Positions 28,229 to 37,418 of a stretch of DNA of 64,000 nt are shown here, one piece after another (position 1 is the stretch's first letter; each line of letters starts with the position of its first letter). The DNA comes from Spongiibacter marinus (GTDB lineage: Bacteria > Pseudomonadota > Gammaproteobacteria > Pseudomonadales > Spongiibacteraceae). Location: positions 186,001 to 250,000 of the forward strand of contig NZ_JAFBBD010000003.1 of NCBI RefSeq assembly GCF_016906995.1. The letters are read 5' to 3'. The position numbers were made by a program, and so were the translations under genes. Below the pieces are notes generated by a model. That model ran no database searches, was not told where the DNA came from, and was given only the letters and a program-made list of their open reading frames with translations.

Positions 28229-30709
28229 TCACGCTCCGCGCAGTAACACTGTCGCGGAGCTGCGCAACATTTTTTGACTACTCGTCAACACCAGCAGTGC
28301 TAATATGCCAGCCCCTGCCACACTCGCTAGTGGTATTGCCGCCCAATATAGAAGTACTTCTGACTGCATGACCCAGCGCTGAATAAAAAACAAACAAAAA
28401 TTGGCACCCAGCCCAGCTACCGCCCCGGCCAGTGCGCCCAGCAACGCAAATTCACCGATGACTACCGCGAATAAAAAACGGTTTCTGGCGCCCAAGGTTC
28501 GCAACAGCGCGTTTTCCTGTTTGCGGGTTTGGAAACTCAGCATCACATTTGCAGCGCTAATCAGTAAGGCGCTCACCAGCACCAGTAAAAGCACCACAGC
28601 CAGTGCACGAGATAGCTGCGCAACCACGCCTTGAACCTGTTTAAGTACTGCGCCAATTTCAATCAGACTGACCGTCGGGTAGCGGCCGAGCAAATCGACC
28701 AATAGCGGGCGCTGCGAGTCGTCGAGGTAAAAACTGGTAATGTAGCTACCGGCGTAACTGCGCAACGCGTCCTCTGGAAACAGGAAGTAAAAGTTCGGAC
28801 GCATACTTGCCCAGTCGAGCTGCCGTAAACTCGCAACCGTCGCGGTTAAATCTCTGCCGCCAACGTTAAAACGTAACGCCGTGCCCACAGTAATATTCAG
28901 GCGTTGAGCCAATTCTTGCTCCACTGACACAGGGTTTGTCTGCAACGGCTCAGCAGCCTGGCTCCACCACTGACCGGCGATCAGTTGATTGTCCTCTGGC
29001 AGCGCCTCTGACCAACTGAGATTCAACTCTCGGTCCACACCCGTATTTCGGGTTTCCAGGCCCTCGATATCCTGCAATGGCATGTTGTCGATTTCTACGA
29101 GGCGACCACGAACCATTGGATACAAGCCCGCGTGGTGAATACGGCGTTCAGCGAGGAAGGCCTCCAGCGGCTCGACATCACGATCGGCAATATTGATCAA
29201 AAAGTAGTTGGGCGTGTCCTCAGCCACCTGTTGCTGCCAGTCCTTAAGGAGTAATTCCCGTAACAGCAGTAAACTCACCAACACCATCAAGGCAAGGGCG
29301 ATGCTGGCAGTTTGAAAAGCGTTGGCGTAACGCCGCCGATAAATGCTCGACACAGCCAGGCGTTGAACACTGCCCGGCAGTCGACGGCTGAGGCGACGAA
29401 TACCTGTCAGCGCCATAAGCACGACGCCAGCCGCCGCCACAAGTAACACTGAACAACCCAGCATCAGCGCAATGACCAGTGAGAGATCTCCGCTATACCA
29501 GTACATCAGCAGCCCTAAGCCCGCAGCCCCGGCGGCAGTCGCAAGGCGAACCCCACCCTCGAGCGATTCATCGCGGCGCAACACGTGAACGGGCGATACG
29601 CGGCTCAAACGCACTATCGGTGGCATGGCAAAGCACAACAGGCACAACGCTGCACTGACAATAGCCATCCAAAGCGGTCGCAAACTTCCAGCCGGCGGGG
29701 TTGCAGACACCAGGTCACTGAGGCTGACAAACAACAAATATTGCACCGCAACGCCAACCAAGCCTCCCAGCACCGAGGCAAGAAGCAATACCAGCAGTAA
29801 CTGCCGAAGGTAGTGCAGTAAGATATATCGCCGACTCGCCCCCAATGTTTTCATTAAGGCCACCGCGTCAATGTTGCGCTGGCCGTAGCGCTGGGCCGCC
29901 AGCGCAATGGCCGCCCCCGCCAGTGCCAAGGTAAGGCTAGCAGCCAATAGAAGGTACTCTTCTGCGCGCGCCAAAGCGCTGGCCAGCGCTGGCTGGTTGT
30001 CTTCGATATTCAGCCACTTTTGCCCCGGCAACAAACTGGCGCTGAGAGTTTGCCGATATGCCGCGAATGCCGCGTCATCGCCGGCAAAAAGATAGCGGTA
30101 GTCCACAACGCTCCCGGGCTGTACCACCTCGGTGGCACCCAGGTCTTCCAGATTCATTAGCCCACGAGGGCCGTAGATATTCAACGCAGAACTGCGGTCG
30201 GGCTCATCAACCAATACCCGCGTTGCCACTAGCGCTTTTTCCCCTACCTCAACGGTCTGACCCAGGGTAATACCGAGCGTCGCCATCGCCCGTGAATCCA
30301 GCCAAACCTCCCCTGCCAATGGCCCGTGCTCAACCCCCTCCCCATCGGCAAACATCTGCTTGGCTGCGCGAAGCTCGCCCCTCAATGGGTAGGATGCGGA
30401 GGCCGCACGCATAGACACCAGCAACATCTCTTCACTGGCATAGACCATTGTGCGAAACGCCACAAGCTGCGCTGTGCGCAGGCCCTCAGAGCGCGCGTTA
30501 TCCAGCCATTGCGGCTCAATCGGTCGCGGGCTGGTCAGCACATGATCTGCAGCCAAAAAGGTGCGACTTTGCGTCGCCATCGTCGCTTGTAAACGTTCTG
30601 AGAAACCGGCAATACCACTAACGCTGGCGACCGCTAGGCTAAGGGCGATACACAATAGGCCCAGCTCGCCACCGCGCCAGGAGCGCAGCCATTGCTTGAG
30701 CATCAACAT
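28229..30709 (-). CDS. ybbP: ABC transporter permease, FtsX-like (YbbP family)
   Basis: 826-residue inner-membrane permease with about ten membrane helices in the MacB/FtsX arrangement: an N-terminal helix, a large periplasmic region, helix clusters near 255-480, a second periplasmic region and a C-terminal helix trio. ALMKTLGASRRYILLHYLRQ and ALLRTLGARNRFLFAVVIGEFALLG are the duplicated FtsX signatures. It overlaps the ATPase gene by 7 bases. The ybbA-ybbP-tesA grouping is conserved in gammaproteobacteria; the substrate is not established. Confidence 0.9.
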   Translation of the reverse strand: MLMLKQWLRSWRGGELGLLCIALSLAVASVSGIAGFSERLQATMATQSRTFLAADHVLTSPRPIEPQWLDNARSEGLRTAQLVAFRTMVYASEEMLLVSMRAASASYPLRGELRAAKQMFADGEGVEHGPLAGEVWLDSRAMATLGITLGQTVEVGEKALVATRVLVDEPDRSSALNIYGPRGLMNLEDLGATEVVQPGSVVDYRYLFAGDDAAFAAYRQTLSASLLPGQKWLNIEDNQPALASALARAEEYLLLAASLTLALAGAAIALAAQRYGQRNIDAVALMKTLGASRRYILLHYLRQLLLVLLLASVLGGLVGVAVQYLLFVSLSDLVSATPPAGSLRPLWMAIVSAALCLLCFAMPPIVRLSRVSPVHVLRRDESLEGGVRLATAAGAAGLGLLMYWYSGDLSLVIALMLGCSVLLVAAAGVVLMALTGIRRLSRRLPGSVQRLAVSSIYRRRYANAFQTASIALALMVLVSLLLLRELLLKDWQQQVAEDTPNYFLINIADRDVEPLEAFLAERRIHHAGLYPMVRGRLVEIDNMPLQDIEGLETRNTGVDRELNLSWSEALPEDNQLIAGQWWSQAAEPLQTNPVSVEQELAQRLNITVGTALRFNVGGRDLTATVASLRQLDWASMRPNFYFLFPEDALRSYAGSYITSFYLDDSQRPLLVDLLGRYPTVSLIEIGAVLKQVQGVVAQLSRALAVVLLLVLVSALLISAANVMLSFQTRKQENALLRTLGARNRFLFAVVIGEFALLGALAGAVAGLGANFCLFFIQRWVMQSEVLLYWAAIPLASVAGAGILALLVLTSSQKMLRSSATVLLRGA

Positions 30710-31383
30710 GGGCGTTGCCGCGGTAATTCTGACAACTCACCATCGTACATTTCAAACACTCGTTCGCAGTGGTCTGCCAAGCCCTGCTCATGGGTCACCA
30801 GTACCAATGTAGTGCCTTTGTCTCGGTTCAAGCTGAACAGCAGCTCGGTGATATGTGCGCCGGTTTTCGCATCAAGATTGCCGGTAGGTTCATCGGCAAA
30901 CAGGATCGCGGGCTCACTGGCAAAAGCGCGCGCTATCGCTACCCGTTGCTGTTCACCACCGGAGAGCAGCCGCGGATAGTGGTGCTGCCGATGTCCTAAC
31001 TCCAGCTCCTCAAGCAGCGTTGACGCGCGCTGACGCGGCGCTTCCATGCCCGCCAACTCTAGCGGCAGCATCACATTCTCCAGTGCCGTTAGTGAGGGCA
31101 GCAGCTGGAAGGACTGAAACACAAACCCCACCGAGCGTGCCCGCAGCGCCGCCCGTTGATCCTCACTCATGGACGCCAAAGACTGGCCTTGAAGCAGAAC
31201 ATCACCTTCGCTCGGCGAGTCCAAGCCTGCCAATAAACCGAGCAACGTAGACTTCCCCGACCCAGACGGCCCAACAATTGCCGCGCTCTGCCCCGCCTTG
31301 ATTTCGAGATCGATCCCTTTCAGTATTCGTAGCTCGCCATCACCACTGGGGACTGTCTTGCTGAGCTTTTCAACTTTTATCAT
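30703..31383 (-). CDS. ybbA: ABC transporter ATP-binding protein (YbbA family)
   Basis: 226-residue ATPase of the MacB/LolD type. Walker A GPSGSGKST (38-46), Q-loop VFQSFQLLPSLTALENVMLPLEL, signature LSGGEQQRV (140-148) and Walker B ILFADEPTGNLD are intact. It is the energy partner of the overlapping FtsX-like permease and is divergent from the esterase gene, whose 5' end overlaps it. Confidence 0.95.
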   Translation of the reverse strand: MIKVEKLSKTVPSGDGELRILKGIDLEIKAGQSAAIVGPSGSGKSTLLGLLAGLDSPSEGDVLLQGQSLASMSEDQRAALRARSVGFVFQSFQLLPSLTALENVMLPLELAGMEAPRQRASTLLEELELGHRQHHYPRLLSGGEQQRVAIARAFASEPAILFADEPTGNLDAKTGAHITELLFSLNRDKGTTLVLVTHEQGLADHCERVFEMYDGELSELPRQRPC

Positions 31384-32020
31384 TCGCCTTCCTGTACTGC
31401 ATTTGCTGGTCGTCGCCTGCGGCTTTGCGTTTAGTGTATCGCTCCATGCTCAAGACCGCAGTAGCCCGCGACTACTTATTCTTGGTGATAGCCTCAGCGC
31501 CGCCTATGGCATGGCACCTGAAAAGGGTTGGGTCGCCCTACTGGCCCGCGACTTAGCCGACAGTGCAACCATTATTAATGCCAGTGTTAGCGGCGAAACG
31601 ACCGAAGGAGGCCTGCAGCGTTTGCCAGGTTTACTGCAAGAACATGCCCCCGACGTCGTGGTGCTCGAGCTGGGTGGCAACGATGGTTTGCGGGGCTACC
31701 CACTAACACGTGTACGCAACACGCTGAGCGAAATGATCACCCTGAGCAGAGAAAGCGGCGCAAAAATACTCCTTGTGGGAATGCGCATTCCGCCCAACTA
31801 CGGGCGGCGCTACAGCCTCGGGTTTGAGAACATCTATCCGGCATTGGCCGAGGAGCACACGCTGCCGCTTGTGCCCTTTTTACTCGAAGGCATCGCCGGG
31901 AACGCCACACTAATGCAGAATGACGGCATCCACCCCAACGCCCAGGCACAACCTGCGATGGCGGCTACGGTGGGCGATGCACTTCGTCCAATATTGATGG
32001 CGCTGGAGGAAAAAAACTAG
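31358..32020 (+). CDS. tesA: TesA-like SGNH hydrolase (arylesterase / lysophospholipase L1)
   Basis: About 220-residue periplasmic esterase/thioesterase. SGNH blocks are ILGDSLSAAYG (catalytic Ser), SVSGETTEGG, LELGGNDGLRGYP and NDGIHPNAQAQP (catalytic Asp/His). A signal peptide (IIRLPVLHLLVVACGFAFSVSLHA) precedes them. No in-frame ATG or GTG exists, only TTG codons at 31298, 31358 and 31403; 31358 has GGGGA five bases upstream and gives a well-formed signal peptide, so I chose it, but the start is uncertain. Any of the first two overlaps the divergent ybbA start. Its end overlaps the convergent fumC by 4 bases. Confidence 0.85.
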   Translation: MLSFSTFIIRLPVLHLLVVACGFAFSVSLHAQDRSSPRLLILGDSLSAAYGMAPEKGWVALLARDLADSATIINASVSGETTEGGLQRLPGLLQEHAPDVVVLELGGNDGLRGYPLTRVRNTLSEMITLSRESGAKILLVGMRIPPNYGRRYSLGFENIYPALAEEHTLPLVPFLLEGIAGNATLMQNDGIHPNAQAQPAMAATVGDALRPILMALEEKN

Positions 32021-33399
32021 GCGTGTAAGCCTCCTCGAGTAAGCCGCTCCGGGTCGAGATAGCCTAATAATTCCTCGCGGGAATATGTCGTCATCTCTTC
32101 GGCAACATCGAGGATATCGCGCTGTTCGCTGTATGCTCGCTTTGCAATCTCAGCCGCCCTCAAATAGCCAATTAGCGGGTTTAACGCCGTTACCAACACC
32201 GGGTTTTTAGCCAGAGCAGCCTGTAAATTGTTGTGATTTACCTGGAAATCAACAATGCATTGATCGGCCAGAGCAGTGCATGACGACGCCATCACATCGA
32301 TACTCTGCAGCAGGTTATAGGCAATCACCGGCAACATAACATTCAACTGAAAATTCCCCGACTGCCCTGCCATGGCAATGCAGGCATCATTGCCGACCAC
32401 CTGCGCACAGGCCATCGCTACCGCTTCGGGAATCACCGGATTAACCTTACCCGGCATAATACTGCTACCCGGTTGCAGCGCCCGCAGCTGAATTTCGCCT
32501 AGTCCTGAGAGCGGCCCACTATTCATCCAGCGCAAGTCATTACTGATTTTCGTCAGAGCCACCGCCAGCGTTTTCAATTGCGACGATGCCGACACCGCCG
32601 TGTCCTGACAGGAGATACCCTCAAAAAAATTATTGTTCGGCCGGAAATCGGTATGGGTGTTGCGAGAAATCACCTCGCAAAATGCCGCCGAAAAGCCCTG
32701 CGGCGCATTCACACCGGTACCGACCGCCGTGCCGCCCTGGCTTAACAGCCGCAATTCCGACAGGACATGCTGCAGACGCGCCTGAGCTTTCTCAAGCTGA
32801 CAAGACCACGCCGACATCTCTTGGGCAAGTGTCATCGGCATGGCATCCATTAAATGTGTTCTGCCCGTTTTGACTACGCCTGTCATAGCACCAGCGCGTT
32901 CATCAATCGTCGCCTGCAAACGCTTCACCGCTGGGATCAATATTTCCTGTAGCTTAATGGCAGCGCTGCAGTGTATCGCTGTCGGCACCACATCATTGCT
33001 GCTCTGGCTCATATTCACGTGGTCGTTGGCACTGATGGACAGGCCAGACATCTCACTCGCGAGGGTCGCCACCACCTCATTCACATTCATATTTGTACTG
33101 GTACCCGAGCCAGTCTGAAACACGTCAACGGGAAATTGGTCGCGAAATTCGCCCGCCAATACGCGGTCCACTGCTTGGATAATGGCCTGACTAATCTCGG
33201 CGTCCAGCACGCCCAGCTCGGCATTGACCTCAGCAGCCGCACGCTTGATATGTAATACCGCGTCAATAAAGCTGTCGGGAAGTATCAGCGAACTGATCTG
33301 AAAGTTGTCCAATGCCCGCTGGGTTTGGGCGGAAAACTTGGCATCCGCCGGCACGCTGACGTCGCCCATGCTGTCGGTTACCACACGAAATTGGCTCAT
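32017..33399 (-). CDS. fumC: Fumarate hydratase class II
   Basis: 460-residue cytoplasmic TCA-cycle enzyme interconverting fumarate and malate. The superfamily signature GSSIMPGKVNP, SGTSTNMNVNEV, SSNDVVPTAIH and the catalytic TGRTHLMDAMP block are present. Length matches FumC (oxygen-stable, iron-free form). GGAGG lies just upstream of the ATG. Some residues differ from close FumC sequences, but no fumarase-defining motif is lost; argininosuccinate and aspartase relatives are less likely. Confidence 0.9.
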   Translation of the reverse strand: MSQFRVVTDSMGDVSVPADAKFSAQTQRALDNFQISSLILPDSFIDAVLHIKRAAAEVNAELGVLDAEISQAIIQAVDRVLAGEFRDQFPVDVFQTGSGTSTNMNVNEVVATLASEMSGLSISANDHVNMSQSSNDVVPTAIHCSAAIKLQEILIPAVKRLQATIDERAGAMTGVVKTGRTHLMDAMPMTLAQEMSAWSCQLEKAQARLQHVLSELRLLSQGGTAVGTGVNAPQGFSAAFCEVISRNTHTDFRPNNNFFEGISCQDTAVSASSQLKTLAVALTKISNDLRWMNSGPLSGLGEIQLRALQPGSSIMPGKVNPVIPEAVAMACAQVVGNDACIAMAGQSGNFQLNVMLPVIAYNLLQSIDVMASSCTALADQCIVDFQVNHNNLQAALAKNPVLVTALNPLIGYLRAAEIAKRAYSEQRDILDVAEEMTTYSREELLGYLDPERLTRGGLHA

Positions 33400-33510
33400 C
33401 TGCTGCCTCCAATCGAGTTATCGCAATGGCCTCCAGTATCCCTACCACGCTCGGCAGATGCAAAACGCGGCGTCAGCTTCTAGAATAGCTGGCCAGCAAC
33501 GGAGACCGCT

Positions 33511-34818
33511 ATGCACGACTACAGCAATATCGACACAAGCACTTGGCTCGCTTGGGATCGCGATCATATCTGGCACCCCTATGCGTCTGCGCTATCCGCG
33601 CCAGAGATGTTCCCGGTTAAATCTGCCAGTGGTGTTGAAATTGTGTTGGCGGACGACAGGCGCTTAGTCGATGGCATGTCATCTTGGTGGTCGGCGATTC
33701 ACGGCTACAATCATCCCGTGTTAAACGACGCCGCACAGCGTCAGCTGGCAGACATGTCCCACGTTATGTTCGGCGGCCTGACCCACGCCCCCGCGGCAAC
33801 ACTCGGCAAGCGGCTGGTCGACCTGACGCCGCCACCCCTGCAGCGAGTATTTATTTCTGACTCGGGGTCAGTAGCGGTTGAAGTCGCGATCAAAATGGCG
33901 CTGCAATACTGGATCGCCAAGGGGCGGTCAGCAAAGCATCGACTTATCGCGCTTCGCAATGGTTATCATGGCGATACCTTTGCCACGATGGCAGTGTGCG
34001 ACCCGGTAAACGGTATGCACCATTTATTCAGCTCAGTGTTGAGTCAGCAACTGTTTGCAGAGGCGCCACAAACACCATTTGGGCAGGCAGCCAGTGATGG
34101 CGATATGGCCTCGGTGGAAGCGCTGCTTCGCGAGCACCACGGCGACGTTGCGGCCGTTATTGTCGAACCCATCGTGCAAGGGGCTGGCGGCATGCGATTT
34201 TATTCTGCCGACTATTTACGCCGCCTGCGCGCGCTATGCGACCGCTATGATGTATTGCTGATTCACGACGAAATTGCTACCGGTTTCGGCCGTACAGGTA
34301 AACTTTTCGCCTGTGAGCACGCCGACATCAGCCCCGACATTATGTGCGTTGGCAAGGGGCTGACCGGCGGTTATCTAAGCCTTGCTGCTACCCTGTGCAC
34401 TGAAGACATTGCCCAAGGTATTTGCCAGGGTGAGGCTGGCGTATTTATGCACGGCCCGACTTTTATGGGCAACCCTCTGGCTTGCGCCATCGCCAATGCC
34501 AGCATCGACCTGCTGCTTGCCAATGACTGGCAGGGCAATATCCAGCGTATCGAGCAGGGATTAAAACAAGGCTTATCACCGGCCAGCGAGATCCCTGGCG
34601 TTGCGGATGTGCGCTGCCTCGGCGGCATCGGCGTGATTGAAATGACCGAACCAGTGACGATGGCCTCTATTCAGCGCCGCTTCGTCGATCACGGTGTTTG
34701 GATTCGGCCCTTTGGAAAACTCATCTATACCATGCCGCCCTACATCATTGACGACGAGCAACTGGCATTCCTCTGCCGGGAGATTATCGCGGTTATTCGT
34801 GAGGAACAGGCACAATGA
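33511..34818 (+). CDS. bioA: Adenosylmethionine-8-amino-7-oxononanoate aminotransferase
   Basis: 435-residue PLP enzyme of biotin synthesis making 7,8-diaminononanoate. BioA-specific blocks are WDRDHIWHPYAS, DGMSSWWSAIHGYNHP, FISDSGSVAVEVAIKMALQYW and LRNGYHGDTFATMAVCDP; the aspartate is in LLIHDEIATGFGRTGKLFACEH and the PLP lysine in MCVGKGLTGGYLSLAAT. No other bio genes are near. The stop overlaps the start of the K+ channel gene (ATGA). Confidence 0.95.
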   Translation: MHDYSNIDTSTWLAWDRDHIWHPYASALSAPEMFPVKSASGVEIVLADDRRLVDGMSSWWSAIHGYNHPVLNDAAQRQLADMSHVMFGGLTHAPAATLGKRLVDLTPPPLQRVFISDSGSVAVEVAIKMALQYWIAKGRSAKHRLIALRNGYHGDTFATMAVCDPVNGMHHLFSSVLSQQLFAEAPQTPFGQAASDGDMASVEALLREHHGDVAAVIVEPIVQGAGGMRFYSADYLRRLRALCDRYDVLLIHDEIATGFGRTGKLFACEHADISPDIMCVGKGLTGGYLSLAATLCTEDIAQGICQGEAGVFMHGPTFMGNPLACAIANASIDLLLANDWQGNIQRIEQGLKQGLSPASEIPGVADVRCLGGIGVIEMTEPVTMASIQRRFVDHGVWIRPFGKLIYTMPPYIIDDEQLAFLCREIIAVIREEQAQ

Positions 34819-35630
34819 CAGGCGATACCTTCAAGGAGCGCCTTCGCGAGATTATCTTCGGCACAGAGCCAGGTCTGGGCAGGAACTTCGACATCGCGCT
34901 TATCATCGTCATCATTGCGAGCGTTTTAGCCCTATTTTTGGACTCCGTGGAGCCCCTGCATGCCGCCTATGGCGAGCTTTTTTACACTGCAGAAATCGCC
35001 TTTACCGTGCTGTTTAGTATCGAGTACCTAGCGCGAATATACTGCTCTGTAGACCGAAAACGCTACATCACCAGCTTCTACGGCATCGTCGATCTGCTAG
35101 CGACACTGCCCACCTACCTGGCGTTAATTTTACCCGGCGCCCAGCATTTGCTGGTGATTCGCATCTTTCGCGTACTGCGTATTTTCCGCGTGTTTAAGCT
35201 TTTCAAGTACATGTCTGAGGCGAATATTCTGGTACGTTCGATCAAATCGTCGCGCCACAAAATTACCGTGTTCTTCATCACCGTCGTCACACTGGTCATC
35301 GTCTTTGGTTCTTTGATGTATTTGGTCGAAGGGCCTGAAAATGGCTTCACGAGTCTGCCGCAAAGCATCTACTGGGCCATCGTCACCGTCACGACAGTCG
35401 GCTACGGTGATATTGTTCCCCATTCGCCCCTGGGGCGCGCCATCGCAGCGATGGCAATGGTTACCAGCTACGCCATCATAGCCATCCCAACCGGGATACT
35501 CAGCGCGGAGCTCGTGCAAGAAAACCAACGTCAGGCAGGGTTAAAGCGTTGCACGTCTTGCCAACAGGGCAACCACGAACGCGACGCCATTCACTGCAAA
35601 TACTGCGGTGAATTGCTGCCTGAGCAATGA
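34815..35630 (+). CDS. Voltage-gated-type K+ channel with C-terminal zinc-ribbon-like tail
   Basis: 271-residue six-helix inner-membrane channel. The S4-like segment RIFRVLRIFRVFKLFKYM carries regularly spaced arginines. The pore loop has TVTTVGYGD (191-199) between S5 (about 150-170) and S6 (about 207-232). After S6 a short tail holds two CxxC pairs (Cys246/249, Cys261/264), a zinc-ribbon-like knot. It is translationally coupled to bioA (ATGA overlap). Ligand or redox gating by the tail is only a guess. Confidence 0.88.
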   Translation: MTGDTFKERLREIIFGTEPGLGRNFDIALIIVIIASVLALFLDSVEPLHAAYGELFYTAEIAFTVLFSIEYLARIYCSVDRKRYITSFYGIVDLLATLPTYLALILPGAQHLLVIRIFRVLRIFRVFKLFKYMSEANILVRSIKSSRHKITVFFITVVTLVIVFGSLMYLVEGPENGFTSLPQSIYWAIVTVTTVGYGDIVPHSPLGRAIAAMAMVTSYAIIAIPTGILSAELVQENQRQAGLKRCTSCQQGNHERDAIHCKYCGELLPEQ

Positions 35631-35655
35631 ACTGACACTTCGAGATTCGCGCGCT

Positions 35656-36075
35656 ATGTGGATACAACGAACGATTACTCTGCGCGCGAAAGCGCGTGGC
35701 TTTCACCTCATCGACAATGAGATCATCGCGCAACTGCCGGAAATATCACAATTATCTGTCGGTTTATGTCAGCTGTTTATTCAACACACCTCGGCGTCAT
35801 TAACGCTTAACGAGAATGCCGACCCCACAGTTCGTAGCGACTTTGAGTATTTTTTCTCCCGCTGCGTTCCGGAAGGCGATACCCACTACCAGCATACCGA
35901 TGAGGGCTGCGACGATCTTCCAGCCCATATTAAAGCCAGTCTATTGGGCAGTAACGTGACAATACCCGTGAGCGAGGGACGGCTTGCCTTGGGTACTTGG
36001 CAAGGTGTGTACCTTGGAGAGCACCGCAACAGAGGTGGCCAACGCCGCATTGTTGCGACACTTTTTGGCGAATAA
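35656..36075 (+). CDS. yjbQ: YjbQ / UPF0047 family protein
   Basis: 139-residue cytoplasmic protein of the UPF0047 family (secondary thiamine-phosphate synthase activity reported for E. coli YjbQ). Signature elements are GLCQLFIQHTSASLTLNENADPTVRSDFEYF, DLPAHIKASLLGSNVTIPVSEGRLALGTWQGVYLGEHR. The frame opens at 35608, but the family starts at the MWIQRTITL methionine at 35656. It lies 25 bases after the channel gene and probably belongs to the bioA operon. Confidence 0.9.
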   Translation: MWIQRTITLRAKARGFHLIDNEIIAQLPEISQLSVGLCQLFIQHTSASLTLNENADPTVRSDFEYFFSRCVPEGDTHYQHTDEGCDDLPAHIKASLLGSNVTIPVSEGRLALGTWQGVYLGEHRNRGGQRRIVATLFGE

Positions 36076-36216
36076 TGGGTCTCAGTGGAGGTCTCAGCCA
36101 ATTCAGCCTCGGTTCAGATACGAGGCCGATAATGTGAACTAAGCGTCATCATTGCAACGTGGCTGCTATGCTATTCTGCCGCGCATTGCTTTAACTACTA
36201 TTATAAGGATCGATTC

Positions 36217-36798
36217 ATGTTGCGTTTATGGAAATCTGTAGCCGTCTCACTGGCTCTGCTTGGCAGCAGCTTGGGTATGGCACTGGAAGTTGGCGGCAAT
36301 TTACCTACGCTGGACGTGCCAAGCCGCGGGGAGCTGGTTATGTCGGGCGATAAGGTGAGCTTCAGCCCTTGGTCTAGCACCAGTATCAGCACGGGCAGCC
36401 CAGCACTTATTTTTCACATGCCTGCGCGCATGTCATCAGATGCCGCGATTGCCCCCCTTCGCGCACGGCTGGAAGCCGGTGAGTATCCCACTGAGAGTTT
36501 CCAATCAATTTCCGTGGTCAACCTTGATGACGCACTGTGGGGAACCTCTGGCTTGGTCGCTGGTGAGCTCGCCAAGAATAAGCGCGCTCACCCCCAAGCT
36601 GTGCTCGTTGCCGACGATGCTGGACGCGGGCTAAAGGCCTGGCAATTAAAGTCTCGAACCATTGCGGTTATTTTGCTCAATGCCGAGGGTGAAATTACTT
36701 ACCTGAAGGAAGGCGAACTGTCGCAGGATGATATTGACACCATTATCGCAAAGCTGGACGCCGAAATTGCCAGTGCGGAGCGTGTTGCGAACAACTGA
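36217..36798 (+). CDS. YtfJ-family periplasmic protein
   Basis: 193-residue exported protein with signal peptide (SVAVSLALLGSSLGMA). The mature part has the thioredoxin-like layout of the YtfJ family: VGGNLPTLDVPSRGELVMSG, FSPWSSTSISTGSPALIFHMPAR, SVVNLDDALWGTSGLVAGEL and VILLNAEGEITYLKEGELS. No CxxC is present, as in YtfJ. AAGGA lies upstream of the ATG. Function of the family is unknown. Confidence 0.85.
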   Translation: MLRLWKSVAVSLALLGSSLGMALEVGGNLPTLDVPSRGELVMSGDKVSFSPWSSTSISTGSPALIFHMPARMSSDAAIAPLRARLEAGEYPTESFQSISVVNLDDALWGTSGLVAGELAKNKRAHPQAVLVADDAGRGLKAWQLKSRTIAVILLNAEGEITYLKEGELSQDDIDTIIAKLDAEIASAERVANN

Positions 36799-36808
36799 GT
36801 TAGGTCGT

Positions 36809-36840
36809 AAAAAAGCGCGCCATGTATCAATTGGCGCGCT
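36809..36840 (-). terminator. Terminator at the convergent ytfJ/SRPBCC junction
   Basis: AGCGCGCCA/TGGCGCGCT inverted repeat (36814-36822, 36832-36840). On the minus strand it is followed by six T, and it includes the end of the SRPBCC gene. It could also act on the plus strand, though less well because only a short T-run follows there. Confidence 0.8.
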
Positions 36841-37327
36841 TCTCCAATAAGCGTTTCAAGTTCTTGAGCATCATTTTCACACCAAAACGCATCACAGGGC
36901 TGAAGACGGGTAGGAATACCTTACTAAAGCCCTTTGGCTTCATCGCCATTGTCCACCGCACGCGACAGCGGTTATCCGCCAATTCGTCCACTTCGTAGCG
37001 CTCGGCAAAGGACTCTATATTGTCCCGGGTAGCGTGTGTGAAACAGAATGCCATTTCCCTGCCCCGCTCCCAGGCAATAAACTCTTCGAAACCCGTCAGC
37101 CCGCCCATCATATATACTGTACGAGTCGTCCCGATCCCGAAAGGCCTCGGCGAGGTCCACTCCACGCGCTGGATCGGCATTGCCCAACGGGGCCAGTCAT
37201 CGGCATTTTCAAAAGATGCAAAGACATCTGCCGCGCTGACACCGAACTCTACCTCAGCAACGTACTTAAACGGTGCTGATTCAAAGAAGGTCATATCCAC
37301 GGCTTGACACAAAAATTTTTCTGCCAC
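36827..37327 (-). CDS. SRPBCC (START/Bet v 1-like) family protein
   Basis: 166-residue protein of the SRPBCC lipid-binding fold, polyketide-cyclase/dehydrase-like group. Visible are FKYVAEVEFGVSAADVFASFENADDWPRWAMPIQRVEW, GIGTTRTVYMMGGLTGFEEFIAWERGREMAF, and the long C-terminal helix GFSKVFLPVFSPVMRFGVKMMLKNLKRLLEKRA. It begins with GTG having GGAG eight bases upstream. Ligand unknown. Confidence 0.82.
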   Translation of the reverse strand: MAEKFLCQAVDMTFFESAPFKYVAEVEFGVSAADVFASFENADDWPRWAMPIQRVEWTSPRPFGIGTTRTVYMMGGLTGFEEFIAWERGREMAFCFTHATRDNIESFAERYEVDELADNRCRVRWTMAMKPKGFSKVFLPVFSPVMRFGVKMMLKNLKRLLEKRAN

Positions 37328-37418
37328 TTATTATCTCCGCTGATTTTTCTGGCATACGTAGTAGTAGATCGGGAAATCTACCCCGCCCAGCCACTAGCGA
37401 CAAGAAAACCTAGGGAAA

